A DNA stretch of 64,000 nucleotides from Nitrospira sp. SG-bin1 (GTDB taxonomy: Bacteria; Nitrospirota; Nitrospiria; Nitrospirales; Nitrospiraceae), in contig LVWS01000025.1 in assembly GCA_002083365.1 (NCBI GenBank), positions 20,649 through 84,648 of the forward strand, read 5' to 3'. Below, one piece after another: positions 44,030 through 54,119 of the stretch (the stretch's first letter is position 1; each line of letters starts with the position of its first letter). The notes under the pieces are model-generated. The model saw nothing but the letters and a program-made list of their open reading frames with translations, searched no databases and was not told where the DNA came from. The translations under genes were made by a program, and so were the position numbers.

Positions 44030-44563
44030 ATGAGGCGGATTGTACTGACTTTTGGACTATTGGTCTTCTCGACTCTGTTTACGACGCCGGTTTCTGCAGC
44101 GGGTTTATTCCAGGTGGGAGAGAAGGCTCCATCATTCTCCCTCACTGCCCTCTCCGGTGAAACCGTGTCGCTCGATTCCTATACTGGTAAAGTGGTGGTG
44201 TTGGGACTCTTTCACATTTGCGAGCCTTGTCTGATACAGGGCAGCGCCTTACAAAAAGTATATGAGTCGACACAAGGCAAGAACGTGGCGGTAGTAGGGG
44301 TCAATTCGTCCGGCAATGCGAAGCGAGAGGTCGGCGAATTTTTGTCAGGCTTCCCGGTCAAGGTCACCTATCCCTATCTCTTAGATCCCGGCAAGGTGAC
44401 GGATAAGTTGTATGGCGGAGGCAAGTTCATTCCCAACGTATATGTGATCGATCAGCATGGAATCATCCGTTGGCAACGCGTCGGCAATATGGATTTGGCG
44501 GGAGCCGACGTGATTATCGCAGAGGTGGAAAAGCTGTTGGCAACCGGGAACAAGAAGATGTAG
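44030..44563 (+). CDS. exported thioredoxin-like (TlpA/AhpC-type) protein
   Basis: A 177-residue protein. The start at 44030 gives a good signal peptide (about residues 1-23, ending VSA). The mature part is a redoxin fold: VGEKAPSFSLTALSGETVSL, KVVVLGLFHICEPCLIQ with Cys64 and Cys67, and VYVIDQHGIIRWQRVG. It should handle thiol or disulphide chemistry in the periplasm, perhaps cytochrome c maturation, which matters in a nitrite oxidiser rich in haem proteins. That link is an inference. The active site is CEPC rather than the common CPPC. Confidence 0.87.
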   Translation: MRRIVLTFGLLVFSTLFTTPVSAAGLFQVGEKAPSFSLTALSGETVSLDSYTGKVVVLGLFHICEPCLIQGSALQKVYESTQGKNVAVVGVNSSGNAKREVGEFLSGFPVKVTYPYLLDPGKVTDKLYGGGKFIPNVYVIDQHGIIRWQRVGNMDLAGADVIIAEVEKLLATGNKKM

Positions 44564-44667
44564 CGAACGGCATCTGCTCTTCTCCGTGCTTGCCGACTAG
44601 GTAGCCTATCCATTTGAATCCAAGCATTGACAAGGGTCGAGCCCGTGCGCGGAGAGGAGACGATGTC

Positions 44668-44907
44668 ATGGATGAAATGGAAGAGGGCAAACAGAAGTTC
44701 TTGGAAGTGGTGCAAGAAATCGACGGCTCGGTCCAAGTCGTGATTCCCGTGACACCTTCGAACAGCATGTTTTTGATCTCGCTGACGAAGGGGGCGAATC
44801 GAAAATTTATCACCGTGCCAGAAGACGACATTATCGACTTGCCTCACGAAGCGAGCATCCGGACGAAAGTCACCAAGACGGTCAAGGACGCCATTGCGGC
44901 TCTGTGA
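44668..44907 (+). CDS. hypothetical protein
   Basis: A 79-residue acidic soluble protein. Start 44668 was chosen for the ribosome site (GAGAGGAGACG) just before it. The sequence MDEMEEGKQKFLEVV is followed by strands (VQVVIPVTPSNSMFLISLT, KFITVPEDDIIDLP) and a helix. No family is recognised. It stands between the redoxin and the four-gene overlapping operon. Confidence 0.68.
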   Translation: MDEMEEGKQKFLEVVQEIDGSVQVVIPVTPSNSMFLISLTKGANRKFITVPEDDIIDLPHEASIRTKVTKTVKDAIAAL

Positions 44908-44952
44908 TCGCCGTGATGACATGAATTCTGTACGATAACCATCGTTTCTGCC

Positions 44953-45555
44953 ATGAAACAAATCTTACCCGGTATCTGGCAATGGTCGTGGTTCTCCGAG
45001 GAGAAGCAGCTCGATTTCAACGGGCTGTTTTTGGTCATCGGTGACCATACGATTCTGGTAGACCCGCCTCCGATGACCGGCGAGGCAAGGGCCATCGTCC
45101 GGCGACATGAGCCCATCGACTACATTACCCTTACGAACCGGGATCACGTCCGAGAAGCCGCGGCGTATCAGGCCGAGCTGAGGTGTCAGCTCTGGGTTCC
45201 GGAAGCCGATGCTTCCCAGATGGATGTGAAACCGACGAAAACCTACAAAGATGGTGAACTATTACCCGGTGGGATTTGGGCCATCCATCTGAAGGATCAG
45301 AAGTCGCCGGGTGAGTCGGCATTGTTTATCGAACGGGGGCAAGGCGTGTTGATCGTAGGAGACGCATTGATCGGCAAACCACCCGGTTCCGTGCGTCTCC
45401 TTCCTGCCGAGAAATATATGGACATTTCGAAAGCCAAGGAGGAACTTCGTCGGCTCTTACAGTATAAATTCGAAAGTCTTCTTGTCGGAGACGGCGCCTC
45501 AATCCTCGTCGGTGGGAAACAGCACGTGGAACAGATCTTGTCAGCGATACCATGA
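44953..45555 (+). CDS. metallo-beta-lactamase-fold protein, metal site incomplete
   Basis: A 200-residue protein with the MBL fold opening: LPGIWQWSWFSE, NGLFLVIGDHTILVDPPP, then ITLTNRDHVREAA where active members have HxHxDH. Only the Asp-His pair is kept; the first two His are replaced by Leu and Asn. GVLIVGDALIG supplies the later Asp. It may bind one metal or none, so it could be a binding protein or a weak hydrolase. Its stop overlaps the next gene (ATGA), beginning a chain of four coupled genes. A possible -10 box TACGAT (44931-44936) lies just upstream. Confidence 0.78.
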   Translation: MKQILPGIWQWSWFSEEKQLDFNGLFLVIGDHTILVDPPPMTGEARAIVRRHEPIDYITLTNRDHVREAAAYQAELRCQLWVPEADASQMDVKPTKTYKDGELLPGGIWAIHLKDQKSPGESALFIERGQGVLIVGDALIGKPPGSVRLLPAEKYMDISKAKEELRRLLQYKFESLLVGDGASILVGGKQHVEQILSAIP

Positions 45556-46376
45556 CATTACGTAACAGCCCATCCGAAGAGTTGAACCGACAAGGGAACG
45601 AACATTTCTCACGAGGGCATTACACGGAAGCCTATGCCTGTTACGCCAAGGCGCTTGAGTATGATCGACTCACCGGTGATCAACGTGCCCTGGTGGCCAC
45701 GCTCGGTAATTTGGGCAACATCTGCGCAGTCAGCGGACGGCGGGATGCCGCACAGGCACATTATCAGGAGGTTTTGGAATTGCAAAAACTTCTGGGTGAT
45801 GAGAAAGGCATCGGGACGACGCTGGCAAACTTGGGAAATCTTCGGGCTGATGCGGGTGAATGGGATCGGGCAAGAGCGTATTACCTGGAGGCCCTCGACC
45901 TCATGATCAAAACGCATGATGAGCCGGCCCGAGCCGTCCTGTTTTCCGACCTTGGGCTGGTGGCCCGTGAGACCGGTCAGTTTACGGAAGCCATCGAGTG
46001 TTACGAACGGTCGTTGGAGCTGATGCGGCGGTTGGGCAACCTGGGCGGTGTGGCGGATGCATGGCGCATGATCGCCCGTACATTCGTGATGCAAGAACGT
46101 TACGACGAGGCCGCTGCCTGTTGCCAAACCAGCCAGTCGGTCGCCGAACGGTTACGGGACGAACTTCGTGTCGGTGGCGCGCGATACGTGCTGGCTCAAT
46201 GTTATGAGGAAATGGGGCGTTTGCAGGATGCCGCAGATCTTCTCGAGCAGGTCGTGGACATGGATCGTAAGTATCGCCTGCCGAAACTTGAAGAAAACAC
46301 CAAGCGTCTCGCAGCCCTTCGCGCTCGCCTCACCGATTCTAATCAGTGGGGGTCTCGTCGAGGGATACGGGCATGA
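45552..46376 (+). CDS. tetratricopeptide repeat protein
   Basis: A 274-residue soluble protein made of about six TPR units. Clear ones are RGHYTEAYACYAKALEYDR, GRRDAAQAHYQEVLELQ, GEWDRARAYYLEALDLM, GQFTEAIECYERSLELM, ERYDEAAACCQTSQSVAERL and GRLQDAADLLEQVVDM. The repeats are of the long type seen in signalling scaffolds. It probably holds partners together; the neighbours at 44953 and 46373 are candidates because all three are coupled by 4-base overlaps. Confidence 0.9.
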   Translation: MTLRNSPSEELNRQGNEHFSRGHYTEAYACYAKALEYDRLTGDQRALVATLGNLGNICAVSGRRDAAQAHYQEVLELQKLLGDEKGIGTTLANLGNLRADAGEWDRARAYYLEALDLMIKTHDEPARAVLFSDLGLVARETGQFTEAIECYERSLELMRRLGNLGGVADAWRMIARTFVMQERYDEAAACCQTSQSVAERLRDELRVGGARYVLAQCYEEMGRLQDAADLLEQVVDMDRKYRLPKLEENTKRLAALRARLTDSNQWGSRRGIRA

Positions 46377-46806
46377 CGCAGCGACCTTCCCCAAGCTGGA
46401 CCCAACTCAGCGCCGATCTGAAGCGCTCTTTCCCCCAGTTTTACGAATTGGAGCCCGACGGTCCGCTCGTCATGGATCTGGGTGAAGATGGCTGGCTTTT
46501 GGAAGTCAGGCCGGACGGGAGAGTCCTGTGCCAGTATGGGGTGGCGATGGATGAGGTAATGGCGCTAATGTCGGAGGGCACGCCGGAGGACTTAGGCACC
46601 GATGAAGTCGCGAAACAAGCCAAGTATTTTCTTCAGCCGGCGGTCGCCAAATATCGGGCGCTCCTTCTGCAGTCGGGATTTGTTGAAGAGACCGAAATGA
46701 CCGACGAGTTTGTGGCGGTCACGTTTGCGCGTGGCACGGACCTGCAGAATCGTGCCAAACTGGACGATCTCCTCCGGTGGTGCCGTAGGCAAATCGGAAG
46801 CGGGCC

Positions 46807-46810
<4 letters not shown>
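46373..46810 (+). CDS. hypothetical protein in a coupled operon
   Basis: A 145-residue soluble protein with mixed helix and strand and no recognised family. Notable stretches are FPQFYELEPDGPLVMDLGED, DGWLLEVRPDGRVLCQYG and LLLQSGFVEETEMTDEFVAV. It starts inside the stop of the TPR gene (ATGA) and ends inside the GTG start of the methyltransferase gene (GTGA), so it is tightly tied to both. It may be a partner or adaptor in the same unknown pathway. Confidence 0.72.
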
Positions 46811-47873
<1,063 letters not shown>

Positions 47874-48202
47874 TGCCGCTGGCCATCATGGACGCCACAC
47901 CCTCTGAATCCTGTGCCAAGACTTGAACGATCGTTGCGATGTCCATTGCCAACCCGACCGTGGCGTAGAAGACGCAAACCGCCGGCGCCCATCGAAGCTG
48001 GCGCCAAATCAAAAGAGCGAGTCCAAGAGGAACAAAGATGAAAAAGATGATCTTCCAATCCATGACCGGCGGAGTGGGGCTGCCTTTCGCCGACAAGAGG
48101 AAACCTCCCTCAACGATGAGGGTCCCGAGCAACAGAACTAATAGAGGACTCCGCCGCATTCCGTGACTATAGACTGCGAGGAAAAGCTCGGCAATGGGCG
48201 CC

Positions 48203-48232
48203 TTGTGGGCAAGAGTAGGCGAATGGTAGGGT
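48203..48232 (+). promoter_or_regulatory. possible promoter of the DCC gene, leaderless type
   Basis: TTGTGG (48203-48208) and TAGGGT (48227-48232) are 18 bases apart, and the ATG at 48240 is 7 bases past the -10 box. No ribosome site is visible. Confidence 0.32.
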
Positions 48233-48239
48233 ATTTTTC

Positions 48240-48668
48240 ATGGGGACCGATCATTTAGGCAAAGGTCAGTTACCGGGGCAGGCTTGTCTTCTGCTGTATG
48301 ATGGAGAATGTCGGTTCTGCGTTTCTATAAAGGGGAGGCTTAGCCAATTAGGGATTGGTCGAGCAGGATCCGGCGTCAGATTCATCCCCTATCAGAGCGA
48401 AGAGGCCAAAATTGCCTTAGGACGAGATTATCGTCCTGGTCGTCCTGATAGGGCTTTCTTGGTTCAACCTTCAGGGGGAATACTGCAGGGCCTTGACGCG
48501 TTTCTTCCTCTTGTCCACCATCTCCCAGGAGGAAAGTCTCTGTTGTGGTGGTTACGGTTTCATTTCGTTAGACGGCTGGTCGACTGGAGCTATCGAATGC
48601 TGGCACGCCATCGATATCGGTTGTTCGGCGAATCTAAGTTTCCCGTCGACAAGACTGACGGAAGCTAA
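48240..48668 (+). CDS. DCC-family (DUF393) thiol-disulphide oxidoreductase-like protein
   Basis: A 142-residue protein with the family motif LLYDGECRFCVS (Asp21, Cys24 and Cys27, near the start) and the later RPDRAFLVQPSGGILQGLDAF pattern seen in parts. Members have a thioredoxin-like fold and a CxxC pair, but their partners are unknown. No signal peptide, so it should be cytoplasmic. The C-terminus is basic (RRLVDWSYRMLARHRYRLFG). It is alone on its strand between a membrane protein and an exported protein. Confidence 0.85.
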   Translation: MGTDHLGKGQLPGQACLLLYDGECRFCVSIKGRLSQLGIGRAGSGVRFIPYQSEEAKIALGRDYRPGRPDRAFLVQPSGGILQGLDAFLPLVHHLPGGKSLLWWLRFHFVRRLVDWSYRMLARHRYRLFGESKFPVDKTDGS

Positions 48669-48686
48669 TTCACTTCAATTTCACAC

Positions 48687-48702
48687 CCCCTCTTTCGAGG
48701 GG
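48687..48702 (+). other. short GC hairpin after the DCC gene
   Basis: CCCCTC (48687-48692) pairs with GAGGGG (48697-48702) around a TTTC loop, 19 bases after the DCC stop. No T-run follows. It may help to end or protect the mRNA. Confidence 0.35.
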
Positions 48703-48763
48703 ATTCTGCCTACAGCGGGGAATTTACCAACCATCTACCCTCTTTCAGAATGCGCTCAGCATT

Positions 48764-49654
48764 TTGGAGGGCAGATATATGTTGTGCAGAACAGTCGCAT
48801 CGACGAATTGTTCGAGACTCGTTCATGTGGCGGATCGACCGCAGGATGGGGCTTGTCATGATCCTTCGAAGTTTCTGCGTTGTCTATTGACTGTCCTCCT
48901 CACTCTCATCACCTTCTCCGCTGCATCTGCCTGGGGTGGAGCACCTACAGGGGGGAAACAGGCGATCGTGGCCGCAGGATTCGGGTACCAGATCGGCGCC
49001 CTTTCCTCGATCACGGTCAAAGTCTATGACGCCGAATCAGGCGACATCCTGTCCAATGAAGTTTACGAACTCGCCGTCAAAGAGAGTGAGGGCGTGAGCT
49101 CGAACCGGGGGCCGCGCATTTTCGCCGGTGGAGTCGGACTTGGTGCAACCGATCTCTCCAACTTCATATTGCGGGTCTACGATGCCAATACGGGTGTATT
49201 TCAATGGGAAGGACGCCTCAATCTTGTGCAGACGGATTGGAAGGCGGGAGGACAGGCCGTTTCGACCGGGCTTCCTCGGCGGGCAACCGTGATGAAGAGA
49301 CTGGTTGCCGAAACACCGATCGAGCAGCCCGTGTTTCTACTGCGCGCAATGGACGCGGCGACCGGCATGCTTGTGTGGCAGGATGAATTCACGACCGTCC
49401 GTGCCGGAATTCCGAGAGCCCACCAGATTGTAGATCGAGCAACTCATCCGGACAGCCCGTCCCTTTTAAATCCACACACCTTCAATTTCAGGATTCGCAT
49501 GTATGATCCCACCGGAAGCAAAGTTCTGTGGGAGGATCAACTCTTTCAAGCGGATTCCGATGAAGGGCCTGAGCAGTCGCACCGTGATCAGGCCGATATG
49601 CTTCCGGCCTGGCCTAATTTGCCTCAGGGAGAGTCCGCGGTCGGATCGATCTAA
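48764..49654 (+). CDS. hypothetical exported protein
   Basis: Up to 296 residues. A hydrophobic signal-like stretch (FLRCLLTVLLTLITFSAASAWG) lies about 35-55 residues after the first possible start, which is too deep for a normal signal peptide; the true start may be a non-ATG codon closer to it, and ATG 48779 is only the nearest ATG. The mature part has internal similarity: VKVYDAESGDILSNEVYEL, LRVYDANTGVFQWEGRL, LRAMDAATGMLVWQDEF and IRMYDPTGSKVLWEDQL are four repeats of one beta unit with D-A-x-T/S-G. This suggests a repeat-built surface or periplasmic protein. Family not known. Confidence 0.7.
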   Translation: MEGRYMLCRTVASTNCSRLVHVADRPQDGACHDPSKFLRCLLTVLLTLITFSAASAWGGAPTGGKQAIVAAGFGYQIGALSSITVKVYDAESGDILSNEVYELAVKESEGVSSNRGPRIFAGGVGLGATDLSNFILRVYDANTGVFQWEGRLNLVQTDWKAGGQAVSTGLPRRATVMKRLVAETPIEQPVFLLRAMDAATGMLVWQDEFTTVRAGIPRAHQIVDRATHPDSPSLLNPHTFNFRIRMYDPTGSKVLWEDQLFQADSDEGPEQSHRDQADMLPAWPNLPQGESAVGSI

Positions 49655-49700
49655 CGGTGCACGTCCGTATGGCTGTCGGCCGGCTAGGAAGGTGACGAAC

Positions 49701-51116
49701 TCACGATCGGTTTCGTTCGAAGCTCTCCAGCCATTGCTGGTGGAATTGTTCGTAGGAGACAAACAGCTTGTTCTGAAGCGCGACAGCTACCGATGACTTG
49801 GCTTCGAACGCATTCAGCAGTTCATCAACGCGCGCCATCCCCCATCGCTCAACCAAGTAGCGAGTCGCCGAATTGGCTTCCAAATAGGCCACTATGGAAG
49901 CCCCGGCGGGCAATGCGCCCCAAGAGCCTTCCAAATAAGCCAAAGGAATTACCGTGATATCCCCGCTCATGGCCTGATCGAGCTCAGGCCATGGGTCTCC
50001 CGCCAATTGCATGGCCAGGCCCTCGTTCAACCAGGTCGGCATCGATCCGATGCTTGTCCCTAGGCGGTCATGGAGCAGGGCATGGACATACTCGTGGCGA
50101 AGGACGCTCGCCAACCACTTTCGATCCGTGGTCGCTCCTTGAGTGGGAATTTGAATACGCCCAAGGTGGGGATCATAAAGGCCGTCAGCCCACGCGGGAC
50201 TTCCCGTTGCCCCTTGAAAGGAATCCTTCGTATGGAGGACGACGATGATGGGTTTCGCGGGGAAATGATTGAACTTCTGTCCGATCTCTCGATACGCGTC
50301 TTCAAGAATCTCCAGCACTGCGGTCCAGGTATTCTGGTCTTCCCCACCGTCGAACTTCACCACAAAATGAGGGCTGCTTCGTGTGGTCATGTGGGATTCA
50401 ACCGACTGAGTCCGGCGAACTTTCGCCGTAACCGCGGCGAGATAGGACTGCAATCCTGGATCCTGCCGCGCTCGGTCGACTGCTTGGCGTAAGTGGTTCG
50501 CCGCCTCCTCAAGTTTGTCCTGTTCTTGTAGCAGGTCGGCCATTGCCAAGTGCGGGAATGGTTCCTCCGGCGCCACCTTTATCAATTTCAGCAGAAATGC
50601 TTCATCCAACGCGCGATCCCGCTGCTCCCAATAGGCATGGGCGAGATTCATGAGGATCACGGGATTCGACTCGTCAAGATCCGCGGCCCGTTTGAAGGCA
50701 TGGAGCGAAGCTCGAGTGCCGTTCAATCGTTCCAGCTGCAACCCGAGATTGTTCCACAGGGTTGCGATGTAGGGCTTGGACTTTGCCTCGGACAACACGC
50801 TCGGAGGAAGTTCTTTCAACTTCGTTTCGGCGAGCGACAGGTTATGTTTTTCAATTTCATCACGAACGGTCTCCAAGAGGCCCTCATGCGGGCTGTGCGG
50901 TACCGTGCTGTGGTCGAGCACGCGAGGGGACGTCATCTCACGTTCGAGAGACCGGCTCTGTGGTGGAGCAGGTGGAGGAGCAACCGGTTCGAGGGTCTCC
51001 GCGAACCGCTTCATCGAAGGCGGCTGGGCAGGCCTCAAGAACAGGTTGTATCCGATCACCAACGCCAGACCGGCTGCCAGCGGTATCAGGATATGTCTGA
51101 TGTTGCGACGATACAT
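49701..51116 (-). CDS. membrane-anchored TPR and peptidase-MA-like metalloprotease
   Basis: A 471-residue protein. One N-terminal membrane helix (about residues 8-27) anchors it with the rest outside. A Pro-rich linker (about 40-60) leads to TPR repeats (about 115-225: LWNNLGLQLERLNGTRASLHA, AYWEQRDRALDEAFL, LEEAANHLRQAVDRAR). The C-terminal part (250-471) has the zinc motif HEYVH (341-345) and the third ligand in WLNEG (Glu365), as in peptidase-MA-like gluzincins. It may trim or inspect envelope proteins. It is divergent from recG, with promoters for both in between. Confidence 0.87.
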   Translation of the reverse strand: MYRRNIRHILIPLAAGLALVIGYNLFLRPAQPPSMKRFAETLEPVAPPPAPPQSRSLEREMTSPRVLDHSTVPHSPHEGLLETVRDEIEKHNLSLAETKLKELPPSVLSEAKSKPYIATLWNNLGLQLERLNGTRASLHAFKRAADLDESNPVILMNLAHAYWEQRDRALDEAFLLKLIKVAPEEPFPHLAMADLLQEQDKLEEAANHLRQAVDRARQDPGLQSYLAAVTAKVRRTQSVESHMTTRSSPHFVVKFDGGEDQNTWTAVLEILEDAYREIGQKFNHFPAKPIIVVLHTKDSFQGATGSPAWADGLYDPHLGRIQIPTQGATTDRKWLASVLRHEYVHALLHDRLGTSIGSMPTWLNEGLAMQLAGDPWPELDQAMSGDITVIPLAYLEGSWGALPAGASIVAYLEANSATRYLVERWGMARVDELLNAFEAKSSVAVALQNKLFVSYEQFHQQWLESFERNRS

Positions 51117-51129
51117 GTGCGTGAAACCA

Positions 51130-51158
51130 AGTGTAGCACCCTAGGAAAAGGTGACCAA
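51130..51158 (-). promoter_or_regulatory. promoter of the TPR-peptidase gene
   Basis: On the minus strand TTGGTC (51153-51158) and TACACT (51130-51135) are 17 bases apart. The ATG at 51116 is 13 bases past the -10 box, so the leader is only a few bases. Confidence 0.45.
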
Positions 51159-51208
51159 GCAATGAGGCAAAACGGACTGCATGTCCGGACTCGAGGTTGT
51201 CCGGTTCG

Positions 51209-51237
51209 TTGAGCGCTAAGAAACGCTGTGCTACGAT
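51209..51237 (+). promoter_or_regulatory. promoter of recG, leader of a few bases
   Basis: TTGAGC (51209-51214) and TACGAT (51232-51237) are 17 bases apart. The ATG at 51248 is 10 bases past the -10 box, leaving a leader of about 3-5 bases and no ribosome site. Confidence 0.45.
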
Positions 51238-51247
51238 CCCTCACCAT

Positions 51248-53788
51248 ATGCAGGCCTCCACCGAATCGAGTCCGCACCAGCCGTTTCAGGAGTGGCTGGA
51301 TCGCATCGCGCGGCCGATCGAATTTGCGAGTCGAGACGATTGCGCCCACCTGATGACCATCACAAATCTGAGTACATTCATCTCCTCCCAAGTCCTGTCA
51401 GCTCTTCGCCGTGCGGTATATCCCAAAGCTATTGAGGCCCGATTACTCTCATTGCGGGACCTCTTTATCGATTTCCAACCGACCCTTCCTGTCGATGAGC
51501 AACGTCGACGATTGCAGGCGGCTGCGTCGCTCATCAAAGCGCTTCGCGGGGCCGACCAACCGACGCCCATCCGGATGACGGATTCTCCGATGCCGGCGTC
51601 TTATCACTCCGGCGTGACGGAGACCGGCCGATCCGATCTCTGGAACCTTCCAGTTCGGTTCATCAAAGGCGTCGGGCCCAAGCGTAACGATGTCCTGAAG
51701 CGATTGCATATCGTGACGGTGGAGGATGCACTCTGGACCGTTCCATGGCGCTACGAGGACCGATCGGTCATGACACCGATCGGAAATCTCGTTCCGGGTA
51801 TGAAGGCCTCGATTTGCGGTGTGATACGAACCAGCGAGGCGAAGCGTACAAGAAATCGTCGATTCAGTGTATTGGAAGTCGGTGTCGAAGATTACTCGGG
51901 GCGATTGCTGGTGGTGTTCTTCAATCAACCCTATTTGGAGAAGGTGTTCGCGGTGGGGATTCGTGTGATGCTGAACGGGCGGGTGCTGTCAGGTCGACAA
52001 GGATGGATGGTTCCGCGCATGGATGTGGCGCAATACGAAATTATCGGGGAGGACACTGAATCGACACTGCACGTCGGGCGAATCGTTCCGATCTATCACG
52101 AGACTAAAGGATGGACCTCTCGTCAGATGCGGGTGTTGGTGAAGACTCTGTTGGCGGATCATGGGATGGCGATCCATGACCATTTGCCGGTACCCCTTCG
52201 CGCTCGGCAACGGTTGATTCCAATTCACGACGCGCTGCAGAATGCACATTTTCCAAAGGCCGGCACCGACCTCCAGCTCCTGGAGCGAGGAAAGACGGCG
52301 GCACACCGACGATTGGCGTTCGAAGAACTTCTGCTGCTCCAACTGGCCTTGGCGGCCAGGCATCGCTCGGTCCACGAAGAGCCGAAGGACCTGCGGTTCA
52401 ACCTGCGGACACCGCTCTTGCAACGGCTCGGCGGTCTCTTGCCGTTTCACCTCACGACGGCACAGGATCGAGTCATTCGAGAAATATTTCGCGACATGAT
52501 GTCGCCCCGTCCCATGAATCGTTTGGTGCAAGGCGATGTAGGGTCCGGGAAGACGGCGGTCGCCTTGCATGCACTGGTGATGGCCTGTGGTTCAGGCTAT
52601 CAGGCCGCCCTGATGGCGCCGACCGAGATTCTCGCGGAGCAGCACTATCGAAACTTGTGCACAATCCTGCAAGCCCTAGGGCTTCACACGATTGTGGTGC
52701 GAGGAGGAGAGAAAGCGTCCGTGAAGAAGGCGCAGGGCGAAGCGTTGGCCTCGGGGGACATTCACGTGGCGATCGGAACGCATGCCCTGATTCAACAGGG
52801 TGTGCGGTTCAAGAACCTGGGTCTGACGGTGATCGATGAGCAGCACAAATTCGGCGTGCTGCAGCGAAAAACCTTGATCGACAAAGGCTACAAACCCGAC
52901 GTGCTGGTCTTGACCGCCACCCCCATTCCTCGGACATTGGCGATGACGGTGTACGGTGACCTTGATGTATCGGTGATCGATGCCTTGCCACCGGGACGAA
53001 AGCCGGTGCGGACATTTCTTTTCCATGAGGCGCAACGGCGGCGTGCCTATCAGATCGTGCGGGACGAATTAGGTGCCGGACGGCAAGCCTATGTCGTCTA
53101 TCCACTGGTTGAAGAGTCGGAAAAGACCGATCTCCAGGCCGCCATTCAGGGAGCCGAACAGTTGCAAAACGGGGAATTTCTGGACTTTCGTGTCGGCCTG
53201 CTGCATGGGCGTATGAAAGCCGCCGAGAAAGAGTCGGTGATGGCCGACTTTCAGGCGGGAACGATCCAGCTGTTGGTCGCGACGACGGTGATCGAAGTCG
53301 GGGTCGATGTGCCGAACGCGACGGTCATCTTGATCGAACATGCCGAGCGGTTTGGTCTTGCACAGCTGCACCAGTTGCGCGGACGAGTGGGGCGGAGCAA
53401 CCAACAATCCTACTGTCTCTTGATGGCCCGGAAGTTGGGACGGGCAAGGACGCAAGGGGGAAACCCGCCTCCAGGGAGCGAGGAGTCGGTGTCTGCGGCC
53501 AGAGAACGCCTGGAGGCGCTCGTCCGGTCAAATGACGGATTCGTGATTGCCGAGGATGATTTGCGAATCAGAGGTCCGGGAGAGTTCTTTGGATTGCGCC
53601 AATGGGGAATGCCAGAGTTTCGCGTGGCGAATTTGGTGCGAGACGGCGACCTGTTGCAGCAAGCCAGGCAAGAGGCCTTCTCATTGCTGCAAGCGGATCC
53701 AGGATTGAAAGAATCGGCCCATCAGGGCTTGCGTGACGCCATGCTGCGTAAGTGGGAAAAGAAGCTCGAACTTGGTTCAATAAGCTAG
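51248..53788 (+). CDS. recG: ATP-dependent DNA helicase RecG
   Basis: An 846-residue branch-migration helicase that rescues stalled replication forks and processes Holliday junctions. An extra N-terminal region of about 115 residues precedes the wedge/OB domain (FIKGVGPKRNDVLKRLHIVT), as in several non-proteobacterial RecG proteins. Helicase motifs are RLVQGDVGSGKTAVALHAL (near residue 429), MAPTEILAEQHY, VIDEQHKFGVLQR, LTATPIPRTLAMTVYG and LRGRVGRSNQQSYC. ATG 51248 is preferred over an upstream TTG at 51197 because the promoter lies between the two. Confidence 0.96.
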   Translation: MQASTESSPHQPFQEWLDRIARPIEFASRDDCAHLMTITNLSTFISSQVLSALRRAVYPKAIEARLLSLRDLFIDFQPTLPVDEQRRRLQAAASLIKALRGADQPTPIRMTDSPMPASYHSGVTETGRSDLWNLPVRFIKGVGPKRNDVLKRLHIVTVEDALWTVPWRYEDRSVMTPIGNLVPGMKASICGVIRTSEAKRTRNRRFSVLEVGVEDYSGRLLVVFFNQPYLEKVFAVGIRVMLNGRVLSGRQGWMVPRMDVAQYEIIGEDTESTLHVGRIVPIYHETKGWTSRQMRVLVKTLLADHGMAIHDHLPVPLRARQRLIPIHDALQNAHFPKAGTDLQLLERGKTAAHRRLAFEELLLLQLALAARHRSVHEEPKDLRFNLRTPLLQRLGGLLPFHLTTAQDRVIREIFRDMMSPRPMNRLVQGDVGSGKTAVALHALVMACGSGYQAALMAPTEILAEQHYRNLCTILQALGLHTIVVRGGEKASVKKAQGEALASGDIHVAIGTHALIQQGVRFKNLGLTVIDEQHKFGVLQRKTLIDKGYKPDVLVLTATPIPRTLAMTVYGDLDVSVIDALPPGRKPVRTFLFHEAQRRRAYQIVRDELGAGRQAYVVYPLVEESEKTDLQAAIQGAEQLQNGEFLDFRVGLLHGRMKAAEKESVMADFQAGTIQLLVATTVIEVGVDVPNATVILIEHAERFGLAQLHQLRGRVGRSNQQSYCLLMARKLGRARTQGGNPPPGSEESVSAARERLEALVRSNDGFVIAEDDLRIRGPGEFFGLRQWGMPEFRVANLVRDGDLLQQARQEAFSLLQADPGLKESAHQGLRDAMLRKWEKKLELGSIS

Positions 53789-53795
53789 GACACCC

Positions 53796-54119
53796 ATGGG
53801 ATTCTTTCAGCGGATAAAAGATGATTTGCGATCCGGGATCGCGACTCTGCGGCTGGGAACTGTTCATGCAGCCGGCCGTGCCTTGGAAGAGACGGAATTG
53901 CTTCGAATCAGGCTGGAACTCCGGAAGATCGACCAGCAACTTTCCGATCTATACAAAGACATCGGCGAGCGGGCCGTCGACATGAAGGAGCGTGGCGAAA
54001 CGGCGGAACGGGTCGTCTACGACGCCGAGATCGTGCGTCTCGTCAAAGAAGTGGAGATGCTCAAGGAGTCGCGGAAGAAGCTGGAAGCCGACATGGAAGA
54101 CATTCGGAACGAGCAATGA
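53796..54119 (+). CDS. hypothetical coiled-coil protein
   Basis: A 107-residue protein predicted to be almost all helix. Residues 30-105 form a coiled coil rich in Glu, Lys and Arg (LELRKIDQQLSDLYKDIGER, LVKEVEMLKESRKKLEADME). The start MGFFQRIKDDLRSGIATLRLG could be an amphipathic membrane-contacting helix. It follows recG by 7 bases and overlaps ppx by 4 bases (ATGA). No family was recognised. Confidence 0.75.
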   Translation: MGFFQRIKDDLRSGIATLRLGTVHAAGRALEETELLRIRLELRKIDQQLSDLYKDIGERAVDMKERGETAERVVYDAEIVRLVKEVEMLKESRKKLEADMEDIRNEQ

